Below are positions 10,257 to 18,567 of a DNA stretch of 64,000 bases, in pieces. Under the pieces are notes generated by a model. The model did no database searches and was not told the origin of the DNA. It was given only the letters and a program-made list of their open reading frames with translations. Location: NCBI GenBank assembly GCA_903822425.1, contig CAIJOY010000039.1:1-64000 (forward strand), written 5' to 3'. The stretch comes from an uncultured Actinomycetes bacterium (GTDB lineage Bacteria; Actinomycetota; Actinomycetes; Nanopelagicales; Nanopelagicaceae). Position 1 is the stretch's first letter, and every line of letters begins with the position of its first letter. The position numbers and the translations under genes are program-made.

Positions 10257-10984
10257 TGTCGATGAAAATTCCTAATATCGCACCCGAGAAAATTCCGGCA
10301 CATGTTGCAATTGTTATGGATGGCAATGGTCGTTGGGCTAAAGCTCGAGGTTTACCACGCACCGCCGGACACGAAGCTGGTGAGGCAGCACTTTTTGATG
10401 TTATCGAAGGTGCAATCGCAATCGGGGTAAAAGAAATCAGTGCGTATGCTTTTTCCACAGAAAATTGGCGGCGCTCACCGGATGAAGTGAAATTTCTCAT
10501 GGGTTTTAACCGCGATGTTATTCGTCGCCGTCGCGACCAGATGCACGCTATGGGCGTTCATGTTCGCTGGGTGGGCAGACCCAAGCGTTTATGGAGCAGC
10601 GTTATTAACGAATTAGAACAGGCCGAAGAATTGACGGCGAAGAATAAAGTTCTGACACTAAATATGTGCGTTAACTACGGAGGCAGATCTGAGATTGTGG
10701 ATGCTGCCACGGCCCTGGCTAGAGACGTTAAACGAGGCAAATTGAGTGCGGATAAGATTTCCGAAAAAGTCTTTTCGCGCTATCTTGATCAACCCCAGAT
10801 GCGCGATGTGGATCTTTTTCTTCGCTCATCAGGTGAAATGCGCACCAGTAACTTTTTACCGTGGCAATCTGTTTATGCTGAATTTGTATTTATGGATGTA
10901 CTTTGGCCAGATGTAGACCGGACCACTTTATGGAAAGCCATTGAAGAATATTCCAAACGTGACCGGCGCTTTGGCAAGGCTTAA
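10256..10984 (+). CDS. uppS: Isoprenyl (undecaprenyl/decaprenyl) diphosphate synthase
   Basis: A cis-prenyltransferase that makes the polyprenyl diphosphate carrier for cell-wall synthesis. The 242-residue protein carries the signature [19 protein letters not shown] with catalytic D22 and the C-terminal [14 protein letters not shown] / Y-E--F motif region. Product chain length cannot be told here (C50 in mycobacteria, C55 in most bacteria). The start overlaps the recO stop, and the 3' end overlaps the convergent zur gene by 4 bp. Confidence 0.93.
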   Translation: MSMKIPNIAPEKIPAHVAIVMDGNGRWAKARGLPRTAGHEAGEAALFDVIEGAIAIGVKEISAYAFSTENWRRSPDEVKFLMGFNRDVIRRRRDQMHAMGVHVRWVGRPKRLWSSVINELEQAEELTAKNKVLTLNMCVNYGGRSEIVDAATALARDVKRGKLSADKISEKVFSRYLDQPQMRDVDLFLRSSGEMRTSNFLPWQSVYAEFVFMDVLWPDVDRTTLWKAIEEYSKRDRRFGKA

Positions 10985-11346
10985 CAGTTAGAGCAAGTTC
11001 CAAAGACTTCAGCTGTATGTCCGATATCCCGAAATCCATGTTCTGCTGCAACACTTTTGGCCCATTTCTCGATCGCCGCACCTTCGATTTCGACGGTAGA
11101 GCCGCAGTTTTTACAGACAAGGTGATGGTGGTGAGAATCCCCGCATAAGCGATAGATCGCTTCGCCATCATCGCGTCTCAAAACATCAACGATGTTTTCT
11201 TTAAGCAAACTTTGCAAGGAGCGATACACAGTGGTCAGCCCAATGCGCTGTCCATTGCGTTGCATGAGTTTATAAATCTCTTGCGCACTTGCAAATCCAC
11301 CTGCGCGCTCAAGGGTGCTCAGAACCTTTGGATTAGAGCGGCTCAT
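10981..11346 (-). CDS. zur: Fur-family zinc regulator (Zur)
   Basis: A 121-residue Fur-family repressor: an N-terminal winged helix ([13 protein letters not shown] as recognition region) and a C-terminal metal domain. The structural zinc cysteines are C78/C81 and C118/C121, with HHHH at 72-75. Its start ATG overlaps the stop of a ZIP-type zinc importer (ATGA), and the promoter of that importer carries a Zur-box-like palindrome. This argues for Zur rather than Fur or PerR. It would sense Zn2+ and repress its own operon. A longer open frame to 11376 is rejected because of the ATGA coupling and the family N-terminus. Confidence 0.85.
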   Translation of the reverse strand: MSRSNPKVLSTLERAGGFASAQEIYKLMQRNGQRIGLTTVYRSLQSLLKENIVDVLRRDDGEAIYRLCGDSHHHHLVCKNCGSTVEIEGAAIEKWAKSVAAEHGFRDIGHTAEVFGTCSNC

Positions 11347-12080
11347 ATATTTCCCACAATTATCCACATTGCACATACTCCAACAATGGTGGCAAGCATC
11401 GTTAATCGTGAAGGATGGCGTGAATGCGCTTCTGGCAAAATATGCGATGTTGCCAAGTAGATAACGAACCCAGAAAAAGTGGCTAGATATATTGCTAGAA
11501 GGGGATCGCTGATTGTGATGTAGGAACCAAGGGCTGCGCCGCTAATTCGCATAATCGCATCTAGTCCTAAAAGTGCCGATGCGCTCTTGGTTAGGTGCCC
11601 GCTTTTAATTAGCAGTGAAACGGTATTAAGACCATCGCTAAATGCGTGCGATAAAATTGCGATGAAAACTGCATAACCCAAAGAATTGCTGACTTGAAAA
11701 GCGATACCTAGAGCAAGTCCATCGAGAAATACATGGCCTCCCATAGCAAGTGCGCCAAGGGTGCCAGCGATATTGACTGCGTGATTGTGATCATGACCGT
11801 AAGTGGACTGTGCCGGTTCGTGGGATCCAAATATCTGTTCTGCAAAATGCAGAAGAAGAAAACCTAGGACAAAGGCGATGGAGACGGTTCTAACATTTCC
11901 AAATGTGTTGCTGTTGAGTGTGAAAACTTCTGGAAGTAGATCAAATGCCACAAGTCCCAAGAGCAGACCAGCTGATAAACCCAAGACCAAGTGGAGGCGA
12001 TCGCGAGCGCGAATTGCTAAATAGCCCCCTGCAGTTGTCGACAGCGCTGTAACACCAGCCAAGGCGACGGCGATATTCAT
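11343..12080 (-). CDS. ZIP-family zinc transporter
   Basis: A 245-residue polytopic membrane protein of the ZIP (ZupT/GufA) family that takes up Zn2+ or related divalent cations. The metal-binding transmembrane motifs are seen as HVFLDGLALGIAF and HAFSDGLNTV, and a His-rich cytoplasmic loop (YGHDHNHAV) sits between helices. The start is ATG 12080. The frame stays open to 12143, but that stretch holds the promoter and Zur box. First gene of a zinc operon with zur (4-bp overlap). Confidence 0.85.
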   Translation of the reverse strand: MNIAVALAGVTALSTTAGGYLAIRARDRLHLVLGLSAGLLLGLVAFDLLPEVFTLNSNTFGNVRTVSIAFVLGFLLLHFAEQIFGSHEPAQSTYGHDHNHAVNIAGTLGALAMGGHVFLDGLALGIAFQVSNSLGYAVFIAILSHAFSDGLNTVSLLIKSGHLTKSASALLGLDAIMRISGAALGSYITISDPLLAIYLATFSGFVIYLATSHILPEAHSRHPSRLTMLATIVGVCAMWIIVGNI

Positions 12081-12086
12081 AAGTGG

Positions 12087-12092
12087 ACGATA
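12087..12092 (-). promoter_or_regulatory. -10 box of the zinc operon
   Basis: On the minus strand TATCGT lies 6 nt before the transporter ATG (leaderless), and TGACAA, 16 nt further upstream at 12114-12109, serves as -35. Confidence 0.55.
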
Positions 12093-12099
12093 ACAGGAA

Positions 12100-12114
12100 T
12101 GAAAATGATTGTCA
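12100..12114. promoter_or_regulatory. Zur box
   Basis: TGAAAATGATTGTCA is a 15-bp near-palindrome of the Zur type (TGA-AAT-A-ATT-TCA core). It covers the -35 element of the zinc transporter promoter, so bound Zur would block RNA polymerase. It also lies 64 bp upstream of glyS on the other strand; an effect there is possible but not indicated. Confidence 0.75.
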
Positions 12115-12162
12115 TTATCATAATCTCGCCTTAATGAGCGCAATGAATGCGCGAGGATCCTT

Positions 12163-12168
12163 TAGGAT
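12163..12168 (+). promoter_or_regulatory. -10 box, glyS
   Basis: TAGGAT ends 9 nt before the glyS ATG at 12178; there is no Shine-Dalgarno sequence, so near-leaderless initiation is likely. Confidence 0.4.
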
Positions 12169-12177
12169 TGCACTCTC

Positions 12178-13557
12178 ATGGCCACTGACCGTTTAGAAAA
12201 TATCGTAAGCCTGGCCAAACGCCGCGGCTTTGTTTATCCATCCAGCGATATTTATGGTGGCCTGCGTGCTTCATGGGATTACGGCCCCCTCGGCGTTGAA
12301 CTTAAAAATAACGTCAAACGCCAATGGTGGAAATCAATGGTAACCGGCCGCGATGATGTCGTCGGGTTGGATTCATGTGTCATCTTGGCGCGCGAAGTCT
12401 GGGAAGCCTCAGGGCACGTTGCAACTTTTTCTGACCCACTGACGGAATGCACAGCTTGCCATAAGCGTTATCGGGCCGACCATTTAGAAGAGGCGTATGA
12501 AGCCAAACATAAGAAAGCGCCAACATCATTAACTGAAGTTAATTGTCCAGCGTGCGGAAATAAGGGGCAGTTCACTACGCCCAAGCAATTTAGTGGATTA
12601 TTGAAAACTTATCTTGGACCAGTAGAGGATGAATCTGGTCTTGCTTATCTGCGTCCTGAGACTGCACAAGGAATCTTTATTAACTTTGATAACGTTGCAA
12701 CAACATCACGCAAGAAGCCACCGTTTGGGATCGGCCAAATCGGAAAATCTTTCCGAAACGAGATTACTCCCGGAAACTTCATTTTCCGTACCCGCGAATT
12801 CGAGCAGATGGAGATGGAATTCTTTGTTGTGCCTGGCACAGATGAAGATTGGCATCAATACTGGATCGATACTCGCCTGAGTTGGTACAAAGATTTAGGC
12901 ATTAATCCCGAACGACTGCGGATTTATGATCACCCTAAAGAGAAGTTGTCGCATTACTCGAAGCGGACTGCAGATATTGAATATAAGTTTGAGTTTGCTG
13001 GCACCGAATGGGGTGAACTCGAAGGGATTGCTAACCGCACTGACTTTGATTTGAAAGCGCACTCAAGTGCATCCGGAAAAGATCTTTCGTGGTTTGACCA
13101 AGAAAAAAATGAACGGTGGACTCCATTTGTTATTGAGCCGGCAGCTGGAGTTGATCGCTGCACATTAACTTTCTTGATGGATGCATTTACTGAAGATGAA
13201 GCCCCAAATAGTAAAGGGGAGATGGAAAAGCGGGCAGTTTTGAAACTAGATCATCGTTTGGCTCCAGTTAAAGCAGCGGTACTACCCCTTTCCAGAAATG
13301 CCGATCTTTCGCCAAAAGCGCGAGATCTGGCTACTCAACTTCGCAAGAACTGGAACATCGATTTTGATGACGCTGGTGCAATTGGTCGGCGCTATCGTCG
13401 CCAAGATGAAATTGGAACTCCTTATTGCATCACTGTTGACTTTGATACTTTGGAGGATCACGCAGTAACAATTCGTGACCGTGACACGATGGGGCAAGAA
13501 CGCATCGCTTTAGATCAAGTTGAAGGCTGGCTTGCTCCACGCCTTCTAGGCTCATAA
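12178..13557 (+). CDS. glyS: Glycyl-tRNA synthetase (single-chain, alpha2 type)
   Basis: Charges tRNA-Gly. The 459-residue class II synthetase of the eukaryote/archaea-like dimeric type contains [23 protein letters not shown] at the N-terminus (motif given only in part), a Cys4 zinc site (CTACHKR and CPACGNK), motif 2 ([19 protein letters not shown]), and a C-terminal anticodon-binding domain ([11 protein letters not shown]). The length is usual for Actinobacteria. It has its own promoter beside the divergent zinc operon. Confidence 0.95.
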   Translation: MATDRLENIVSLAKRRGFVYPSSDIYGGLRASWDYGPLGVELKNNVKRQWWKSMVTGRDDVVGLDSCVILAREVWEASGHVATFSDPLTECTACHKRYRADHLEEAYEAKHKKAPTSLTEVNCPACGNKGQFTTPKQFSGLLKTYLGPVEDESGLAYLRPETAQGIFINFDNVATTSRKKPPFGIGQIGKSFRNEITPGNFIFRTREFEQMEMEFFVVPGTDEDWHQYWIDTRLSWYKDLGINPERLRIYDHPKEKLSHYSKRTADIEYKFEFAGTEWGELEGIANRTDFDLKAHSSASGKDLSWFDQEKNERWTPFVIEPAAGVDRCTLTFLMDAFTEDEAPNSKGEMEKRAVLKLDHRLAPVKAAVLPLSRNADLSPKARDLATQLRKNWNIDFDDAGAIGRRYRRQDEIGTPYCITVDFDTLEDHAVTIRDRDTMGQERIALDQVEGWLAPRLLGS

Positions 13558-13613
13558 AACCGCTCATCCTGCCGTTATCTAGCGGCGCGCATTCCATAGA
13601 TCCGCCAGTAGTT

Positions 13614-14693
13614 TTGGCGCCCATGGCTGGAATTACCAATGCTCCATTTCGTTTGCTCTGCCGCGAACAAGGTGCGGGATTATTTGTATCTGAAATGGTT
13701 ACTGCTCGGGCATTAATTGAACGTCGTCCGGAAACTCTGCGCATGCTCTTACCTGGGAAAGGTGAATGGCCACGTTCGGTGCAGCTCTATAGCGTTGACG
13801 CATCTGCCATGAAAGCTGCTGTCACCATGATCGGCAATGAAAATTTAGCCGACCACATCGATATGAATTTCGGATGCCCAGTGCCCAAAGTTACGCGAAA
13901 GGGGGGCGGTGCAGCGTTGCCATATAAACGTCGACTCTTCACTTCAATAGTTTCGGCAGCCATTGAAGCAGCAAAACCTTTTGGAATGCCAGTTACAGTA
14001 AAGATGCGCATTGGTATCGACAGCGATCATGAAACTTATTTAGAGGCAGCAAAATCAGCAGCAGATTTAGGTGTTGCTTGGGTGGCCCTACATGCGCGCA
14101 CTGCACAACAAATGTATGAAGGTAAATCTGATTGGAGCGCAATTACTCGCCTTGTAAATCATTTAAAGCCCACCGGAGTGCCGGTTTTGGGAAACGGTGA
14201 TATTTGGAGTGGCAGTGATGGTGTTGCAATGGTGGAGCAGACTGGTTGTGCAGGAGTGGTTGTAGGGCGGGGCTGTTTAGGACGCCCGTGGTTATTTACC
14301 GATTTAGTGGCTGCTTTTGCTGGCGATACATCGCGCCACTTGCCGACACTTTTTGAAGTTCGTGAAATTATGTTTCGCCATGGTGAACTCATTGTCGAAT
14401 ATTTTGAATCCGAAGAGCGCGGCTGTCGAGATCTCCGCAAACACATGGCCTGGTACCTCAAGGGGTTCAGAGTTCATAGCGCACTACGCCGAGAATTTGG
14501 AATGGTTTCAACTCTTGCAGAATTTCGCTCCTTGCTTGATCAACTTGACGATCAGCCCTATCCAGTTGCAGTGGGAGATGCACCGCGAGGGCGCACTAGT
14601 CACGGGCGTCCAGTAACGCTTCCAGATGGTTGGTTGCGCGACCCAGATGAAATGGCGCAGATCGAACTTGAAGACGCTTTTTCGGGAGGCTGA
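13614..14693 (+). CDS. dus: tRNA-dihydrouridine synthase
   Basis: An FMN-dependent reductase of uridines in the tRNA D-loop. The minimal ORF (TTG 13614) is 359 residues and starts inside the conserved motif: LAPMAGITNAPFR at the N-terminus, then DMNFGCPVPKVTRKGGGAAL with the catalytic Cys, VTVKMRIGID, and GNGDIWS for flavin binding. Family members carry about 10-20 residues before APMAG, and the frame is open upstream to 13524 with HSIDPPVV in front of LAPMAG. The true start is therefore probably upstream, perhaps CTG 13569, because no ATG, GTG or TTG is available there. It follows glyS closely. Confidence 0.85.
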   Translation: MAPMAGITNAPFRLLCREQGAGLFVSEMVTARALIERRPETLRMLLPGKGEWPRSVQLYSVDASAMKAAVTMIGNENLADHIDMNFGCPVPKVTRKGGGAALPYKRRLFTSIVSAAIEAAKPFGMPVTVKMRIGIDSDHETYLEAAKSAADLGVAWVALHARTAQQMYEGKSDWSAITRLVNHLKPTGVPVLGNGDIWSGSDGVAMVEQTGCAGVVVGRGCLGRPWLFTDLVAAFAGDTSRHLPTLFEVREIMFRHGELIVEYFESEERGCRDLRKHMAWYLKGFRVHSALRREFGMVSTLAEFRSLLDQLDDQPYPVAVGDAPRGRTSHGRPVTLPDGWLRDPDEMAQIELEDAFSGG

Positions 14694-14694
14694 G

Positions 14695-15321
14695 ATGTTT
14701 ATTTTCAAAATTTTTCGCCGCGCAATAGCTGCCATAACTTTATTGATTATTGTTTTCCCACTCTATGTGATGGGGTCAACATGGTATGCCGCCCACAATC
14801 CCACAGTTAAAAAAGCGGATGTCATCGTTGTATTAGGTGCTGCACAATTCGATGGCCGTCCTAGCGAAGCACTTGAAGCGCGTCTAGTTGAAGCAAAGAG
14901 AATTTTTGACGCGGGACTCTCCCAATACATTATTACCGTGGGTGGTGGGGCGCCAGGTGACCGCACAACCGAAGCGGCATCAAGTCGTAATTGGTTGCTC
15001 GCACATGGCATCAAAGCGAAGTTTGTGATGGCGATAGAACGTGGCAGAGATACTTTGGTGAGTACACAAAGTTATGTTGCCGAGATGAAGAAACGTCAAA
15101 TCGAGAGCGTCATCATTGTGACCGATCCTTATCATTGTCTTCGAGCGATGACTATGGCTAAAGATATGGGAGCAATAAGTTCATGCTCGCCCGTGCAGAC
15201 GGGCCAGAATTCCTTAGCCCACAGCAATTTTCGCTACCTTGTTCGAGAAACAGGTGCCTACCTTGCCTATGTCAGCCTTGGCAGGCGCGGAATTCATGTC
15301 AGCGATCACTTAAGCCAGTAA
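14695..15321 (+). CDS. YdcF/SanA-like DUF218 membrane-anchored protein
   Basis: A 208-residue protein with one N-terminal membrane segment (about residues 8-28) and a DUF218 domain. The motifs seen are DVIVVLGAAQFDGRPSEAL, ITVGGGAPGDRTTEA and IIVTDPYHCLRAM. Members include SanA, linked to vancomycin resistance and envelope integrity, and ElyC-type proteins linked to lipid carrier use in peptidoglycan synthesis. The molecular activity here is unknown. ATG 14695 is preceded by GGGAGG and lies 1 nt after the dus stop. Confidence 0.8.
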   Translation: MFIFKIFRRAIAAITLLIIVFPLYVMGSTWYAAHNPTVKKADVIVVLGAAQFDGRPSEALEARLVEAKRIFDAGLSQYIITVGGGAPGDRTTEAASSRNWLLAHGIKAKFVMAIERGRDTLVSTQSYVAEMKKRQIESVIIVTDPYHCLRAMTMAKDMGAISSCSPVQTGQNSLAHSNFRYLVRETGAYLAYVSLGRRGIHVSDHLSQ

Positions 15322-15327
15322 TAGAGT
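15322..15327 (+). promoter_or_regulatory. -10 box, leaderless dgt
   Basis: TAGAGT ends 7 nt before ATG 15335. This spacing favours 15335 over the upstream ATG at 15329. Confidence 0.4.
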
Positions 15328-15334
15328 TATGAGC

Positions 15335-16558
15335 ATGAGCAACTACAGCCAAAGCGATCTTGAGCGTTTTGTCTTTGAACCAGCCAAGCGCGCTGGGCGC
15401 ACTGAATTTATGCGCGATCGTGCTCGAGTTATTCACTCAGCTTCTTTGCGCCGCTTAGGCGCTAAAACTCAAGTGGCTGTCCCTTGGGAGAATGATTTCC
15501 AACGCACACGTCTTGCTCATTCACTTGAAGTTGCACAAATTGGTCGCGAACTCGGAGATTCACTGGGAGCTGATCCAGATTTGCTCGACACTTCATGTTT
15601 AGCTCATGATTTAGGACATCCACCATTTGGTCACAATGGCGAAGATGCACTTGCATCCATTGCCCAAGATTGTGGTGGATTCGAAGGAAATGCACAGAGT
15701 TTTCGTCTCCTAACGCGACTAGAAGCAAAGACAGTTGATAACAATGGAAAATCTGTCGGCCTGAATCTTTCGCGTGCCTCTCTAGACGCGGTTACAAAAT
15801 ACCCATGGCCAGCAACCAAACATTCTCGTAAGTTCGGTGTGTATGAAGATGATCTTGAAGTATTCAATTGGATGCGCCAAGGCGCTCCAGATGAGCGTCG
15901 ATGCATCGAAGCTCAAATTATGGACTGGTCTGATGATGTTTCCTATTGTGTTCATGATTTGGAAGATGCGCTTGTGGCAAATCAAATTCATGTCAAGAAT
16001 TTCAAGAAAGACCTGCCGGAATTGCACCGCGTACTTGTGAAAGATTATGGTGTTGATGCCACTGAGGAAGATACATCTCAAGCCCTGGAGCGTTTGCAGA
16101 ACTTGTCTTGTTGGCCAACTCAATATGACGGCGCTCATCGCTCTCTTGCAAGATTGAAAGATCTCACAAGCCAACTTATTGGTCGCTTTGTGCTCTCGGC
16201 AGAAGTAGAGACACGTCGGATACATGGCGATCAACCATTGGTGCGCTATAGCGCCAATCTAGAAGTTCCAACGTACTTGCGAATTGAAGTAGGTCTCCTC
16301 AAAGCTATTGCTGGTCATTACCTCATCAACGCTCCTATTTCGCAGGAACGCTATGCAGCCCAGCGCGTAATAGTTATCGACTTGGTGGAGATGCTCCTAG
16401 CAAGTGCACCCAAGAATTTAGATTCAATATTTCTGGAGGATTGGAAGCACGCTTCCAATGACGCTGCTCGATTACGAGTGATCATTGATCAAGTAGCTAG
16501 CTTGACCGATCCAGGTGCCCACGCTCTTCATGCTCGTCTGCGCTCACAGGTAGGGTAG
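15335..16558 (+). CDS. dgt: Deoxyguanosinetriphosphate triphosphohydrolase-like protein
   Basis: An HD-domain dNTP triphosphohydrolase that releases tripolyphosphate from dGTP or other dNTPs. The 407-residue protein has RDRARVIHSASLRRLGAKTQV at the N-terminus, RTRLAHSLEVAQIGRE (first His of HD), CLAHDLGHPPFGHNGE (the HD pair) and MDWSDDVSYCVHDLEDAL (last Asp). The usual actinobacterial neighbour is dnaG, as here, which follows after 5 nt. Confidence 0.9.
   Translation: MSNYSQSDLERFVFEPAKRAGRTEFMRDRARVIHSASLRRLGAKTQVAVPWENDFQRTRLAHSLEVAQIGRELGDSLGADPDLLDTSCLAHDLGHPPFGHNGEDALASIAQDCGGFEGNAQSFRLLTRLEAKTVDNNGKSVGLNLSRASLDAVTKYPWPATKHSRKFGVYEDDLEVFNWMRQGAPDERRCIEAQIMDWSDDVSYCVHDLEDALVANQIHVKNFKKDLPELHRVLVKDYGVDATEEDTSQALERLQNLSCWPTQYDGAHRSLARLKDLTSQLIGRFVLSAEVETRRIHGDQPLVRYSANLEVPTYLRIEVGLLKAIAGHYLINAPISQERYAAQRVIVIDLVEMLLASAPKNLDSIFLEDWKHASNDAARLRVIIDQVASLTDPGAHALHARLRSQVG
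16551..16556 (+). promoter_or_regulatory. -10 box, dnaG
   Basis: TAGGGT at the dgt stop codon ends 7 nt before the dnaG ATG, so a second, leaderless dnaG transcript is possible beside read-through from dgt. Confidence 0.35.
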
Positions 16559-16563
16559 GGCGC

Positions 16564-18399
16564 ATGAGCGGACGCATTAAAGATGAGGATGTTGCCTACA
16601 TCCGCGAACGCGCACCTATTGATGAGATTGTCGGAGATTATGTTCAACTCAAGAATGCTGGAGGGGGTCAGAAAAAAGGTCTCTGTCCATTTCATGATGA
16701 AAAATCTCCTTCATTTCACGTAACCCCTAGCAAAGGATATTTTCACTGCTTCGGGTGCCAAACTGGTGGAGATGTCATTGCATTTATCATGAAAATGGAT
16801 CACCTTTCATTTACTGAAACAGTTGAACGCCTCGCCGAACGTATTGGATACACCTTGCGTTACGAGGAAGGTGGAAGCGGTGTCAAGGCAGCACCTGCTG
16901 GACAACGTTCACGATTAATTGCCGCCAATGCTGCAGCTGCTAAGTTTTATCAAACACAACTCAACGAATCTTCGGGTGCTCAATTCGGGCGAGACCTATT
17001 GTCTAAAAGAGGTTTCGATAAAGCAGCATGTGAAATATTCGGTGTTGGTTATGCCCCTGATGAGTGGGATGCACTCACAAAGTATTTACGGAGTGAAGGT
17101 TTCAGTATCGACGAACTTGAAGTTGCGGGCCTTTCCAAGATGGGCCAGCGCGGCCCCATTGATCGATTCCGTAATCGCCTCACTTGGCCAATTCGGGATA
17201 TTTCTGGAGACGTTGTTGGTTTTGGAGCACGCAAGTTAGCAAGTGATGATGTCGACAGCGGTCCTAAGTATTTGAATACTCCCGAGACACCCATCTACAA
17301 AAAAAGCCAAGTCCTTTACGGGTTAGATCTGGCAAAAAAAGAGATTGCCAAGAAGCGCCAAGCGGTAATTGTCGAAGGTTACACGGATGTTATGGCGGCT
17401 CATTTGGCAGGGATTACAACAGCAGTTGCCACGTGCGGAACTGCATTTGGCGCAGACCATATTCGAATATTGCGCCGACTTTTGATGGATGATGATTCAT
17501 TTCGCGGTGAAGTTATTTTCACATTTGATGGAGATGCAGCGGGGCAAAAGGCAGCCCTTCGTGCATTTACTGATGACCAAAAATTTGTTACGCAAACATT
17601 CGTTGCAGTTGAACCAGATGGTTTAGATCCATGTGATTTGCGCCAACAAAGGGGCGATCTTGCTTTGAGAGATCTCATTGCACGCCGAGTGCCGCTCTTT
17701 GAGTTCGCAATCCGTACCGAACTCAATTTACATAAATTAGATTCAGCTGAAGGCCGTGTGAATGCGCTCAATGCTGCAGCACCATTAGTTGCACAAATTC
17801 GTGATAAGTCTCTGCGTCCCGAGTACACACGCTTGCTGGCTGGCTGGCTCGGTGTAGAAGTAGAAACTGTTTCAGCTGTTGTTGCCCGCGGAGTTCGCAA
17901 TGTAGTTAGTACTACAGATGCCGAAGTAGTTGTAGATTCGCAATGGAGACCTAACCCCAATGAGCCACGATTGGCACTTGAACGCGAAGTTCTCAAAGCG
18001 CGACTTCAAATGCCGGATCTGGTGAAAGGTTGGAGCGAAATCGAAATCGAAGCATTTACTCACCCCGCATATCAACAACTTCGTGGAGTAATTGACGCCC
18101 ATGGCGATTCGCATCTTCGGATGGATCAGATTGACGATGAGCACATGAAATCTCTTATTGCCGAATTATCTGCTGAACCAATTCGCGAAGATGGTGCGAT
18201 CTCAGAAAGATATGTTGAGAGCATCGTTGCGCGTTTACGAGAAGTGACGATGAGCCGAGCAATTGCTGAGTTAAAGTCCACTTTGCAGCGCTTGAACCCC
18301 GTCGAAAATGATTCTGAATACACCGCCCTTTTTACCGATCTGGTCGCCTTGGAAAGTGCTCGCAGAACCCTGCATGATTTGGCCATTGGCGAGCTATAA
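16564..18399 (+). CDS. dnaG: DNA primase
   Basis: Makes RNA primers at the replication fork. The 611-residue protein has a CHC2 zinc ribbon with ligands C41, H44, C62 and C65 (CPFHDEKSPSFH...FHCFGC), the RNA polymerase domain, a TOPRIM domain (VIVEGYTDVMAA and FTFDGDAAGQ), and a C-terminal helicase-interaction region. All catalytic acidic motifs are visible. It lies 5 nt after dgt. Confidence 0.95.
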   Translation: MSGRIKDEDVAYIRERAPIDEIVGDYVQLKNAGGGQKKGLCPFHDEKSPSFHVTPSKGYFHCFGCQTGGDVIAFIMKMDHLSFTETVERLAERIGYTLRYEEGGSGVKAAPAGQRSRLIAANAAAAKFYQTQLNESSGAQFGRDLLSKRGFDKAACEIFGVGYAPDEWDALTKYLRSEGFSIDELEVAGLSKMGQRGPIDRFRNRLTWPIRDISGDVVGFGARKLASDDVDSGPKYLNTPETPIYKKSQVLYGLDLAKKEIAKKRQAVIVEGYTDVMAAHLAGITTAVATCGTAFGADHIRILRRLLMDDDSFRGEVIFTFDGDAAGQKAALRAFTDDQKFVTQTFVAVEPDGLDPCDLRQQRGDLALRDLIARRVPLFEFAIRTELNLHKLDSAEGRVNALNAAAPLVAQIRDKSLRPEYTRLLAGWLGVEVETVSAVVARGVRNVVSTTDAEVVVDSQWRPNPNEPRLALEREVLKARLQMPDLVKGWSEIEIEAFTHPAYQQLRGVIDAHGDSHLRMDQIDDEHMKSLIAELSAEPIREDGAISERYVESIVARLREVTMSRAIAELKSTLQRLNPVENDSEYTALFTDLVALESARRTLHDLAIGEL

Positions 18400-18461
18400 A
18401 TCCTTGATTTAGAAGCAACTGCTTCTGTGCGCTAGAGTTTGCGCCTGCCTCACCGCAGTAG

Positions 18462-18534
18462 TCCCTGATAGCTCAATTGGCAGAGCAGCCGGCTGTTAAC
18501 CGGCAGGTTCTTGGTTCGAGTCCAAGTCAGGGAG
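18462..18534 (+). tRNA. tRNA-Asn (GUU)
   Basis: The acceptor stem TCCCTGA/TCAGGGA, D-arm AGCTCAATTGGCAGAGC, anticodon stem GCCGG/CCGGC with anticodon GTT at 18495-18497, and T-arm with GGTTCGAGTCC all fold as a cloverleaf. Discriminator base is G, and CCA is not encoded. A TAGAGT at 18433-18438 may be its -10 box. Confidence 0.97.
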
Positions 18535-18554
18535 CAATTCTCAGCAATGACCTT

Positions 18555-18560
18555 TACTAT
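18555..18560 (+). promoter_or_regulatory. -10 box, leaderless DoxX-Rieske gene
   Basis: TACTAT ends 7 nt before ATG 18568. This supports that start over upstream in-frame ATGs, the longest of which would overlap the tRNA. Confidence 0.5.
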
Positions 18561-18567
18561 GCGCCCC

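Noticed and set aside
12121-12177. T-box or other riboswitch before glyS
   Set aside because: Less than 60 nt lie between the Zur-box promoter and glyS and a -10 box sits 9 nt before the ATG; there is no room for a leader RNA.
18411-18426. AGAAGCA-AC-TGCTTCT hairpin after dnaG as terminator
   Set aside because: Perfect stem, but the loop is 2 nt and no T run follows; not strong enough to call.
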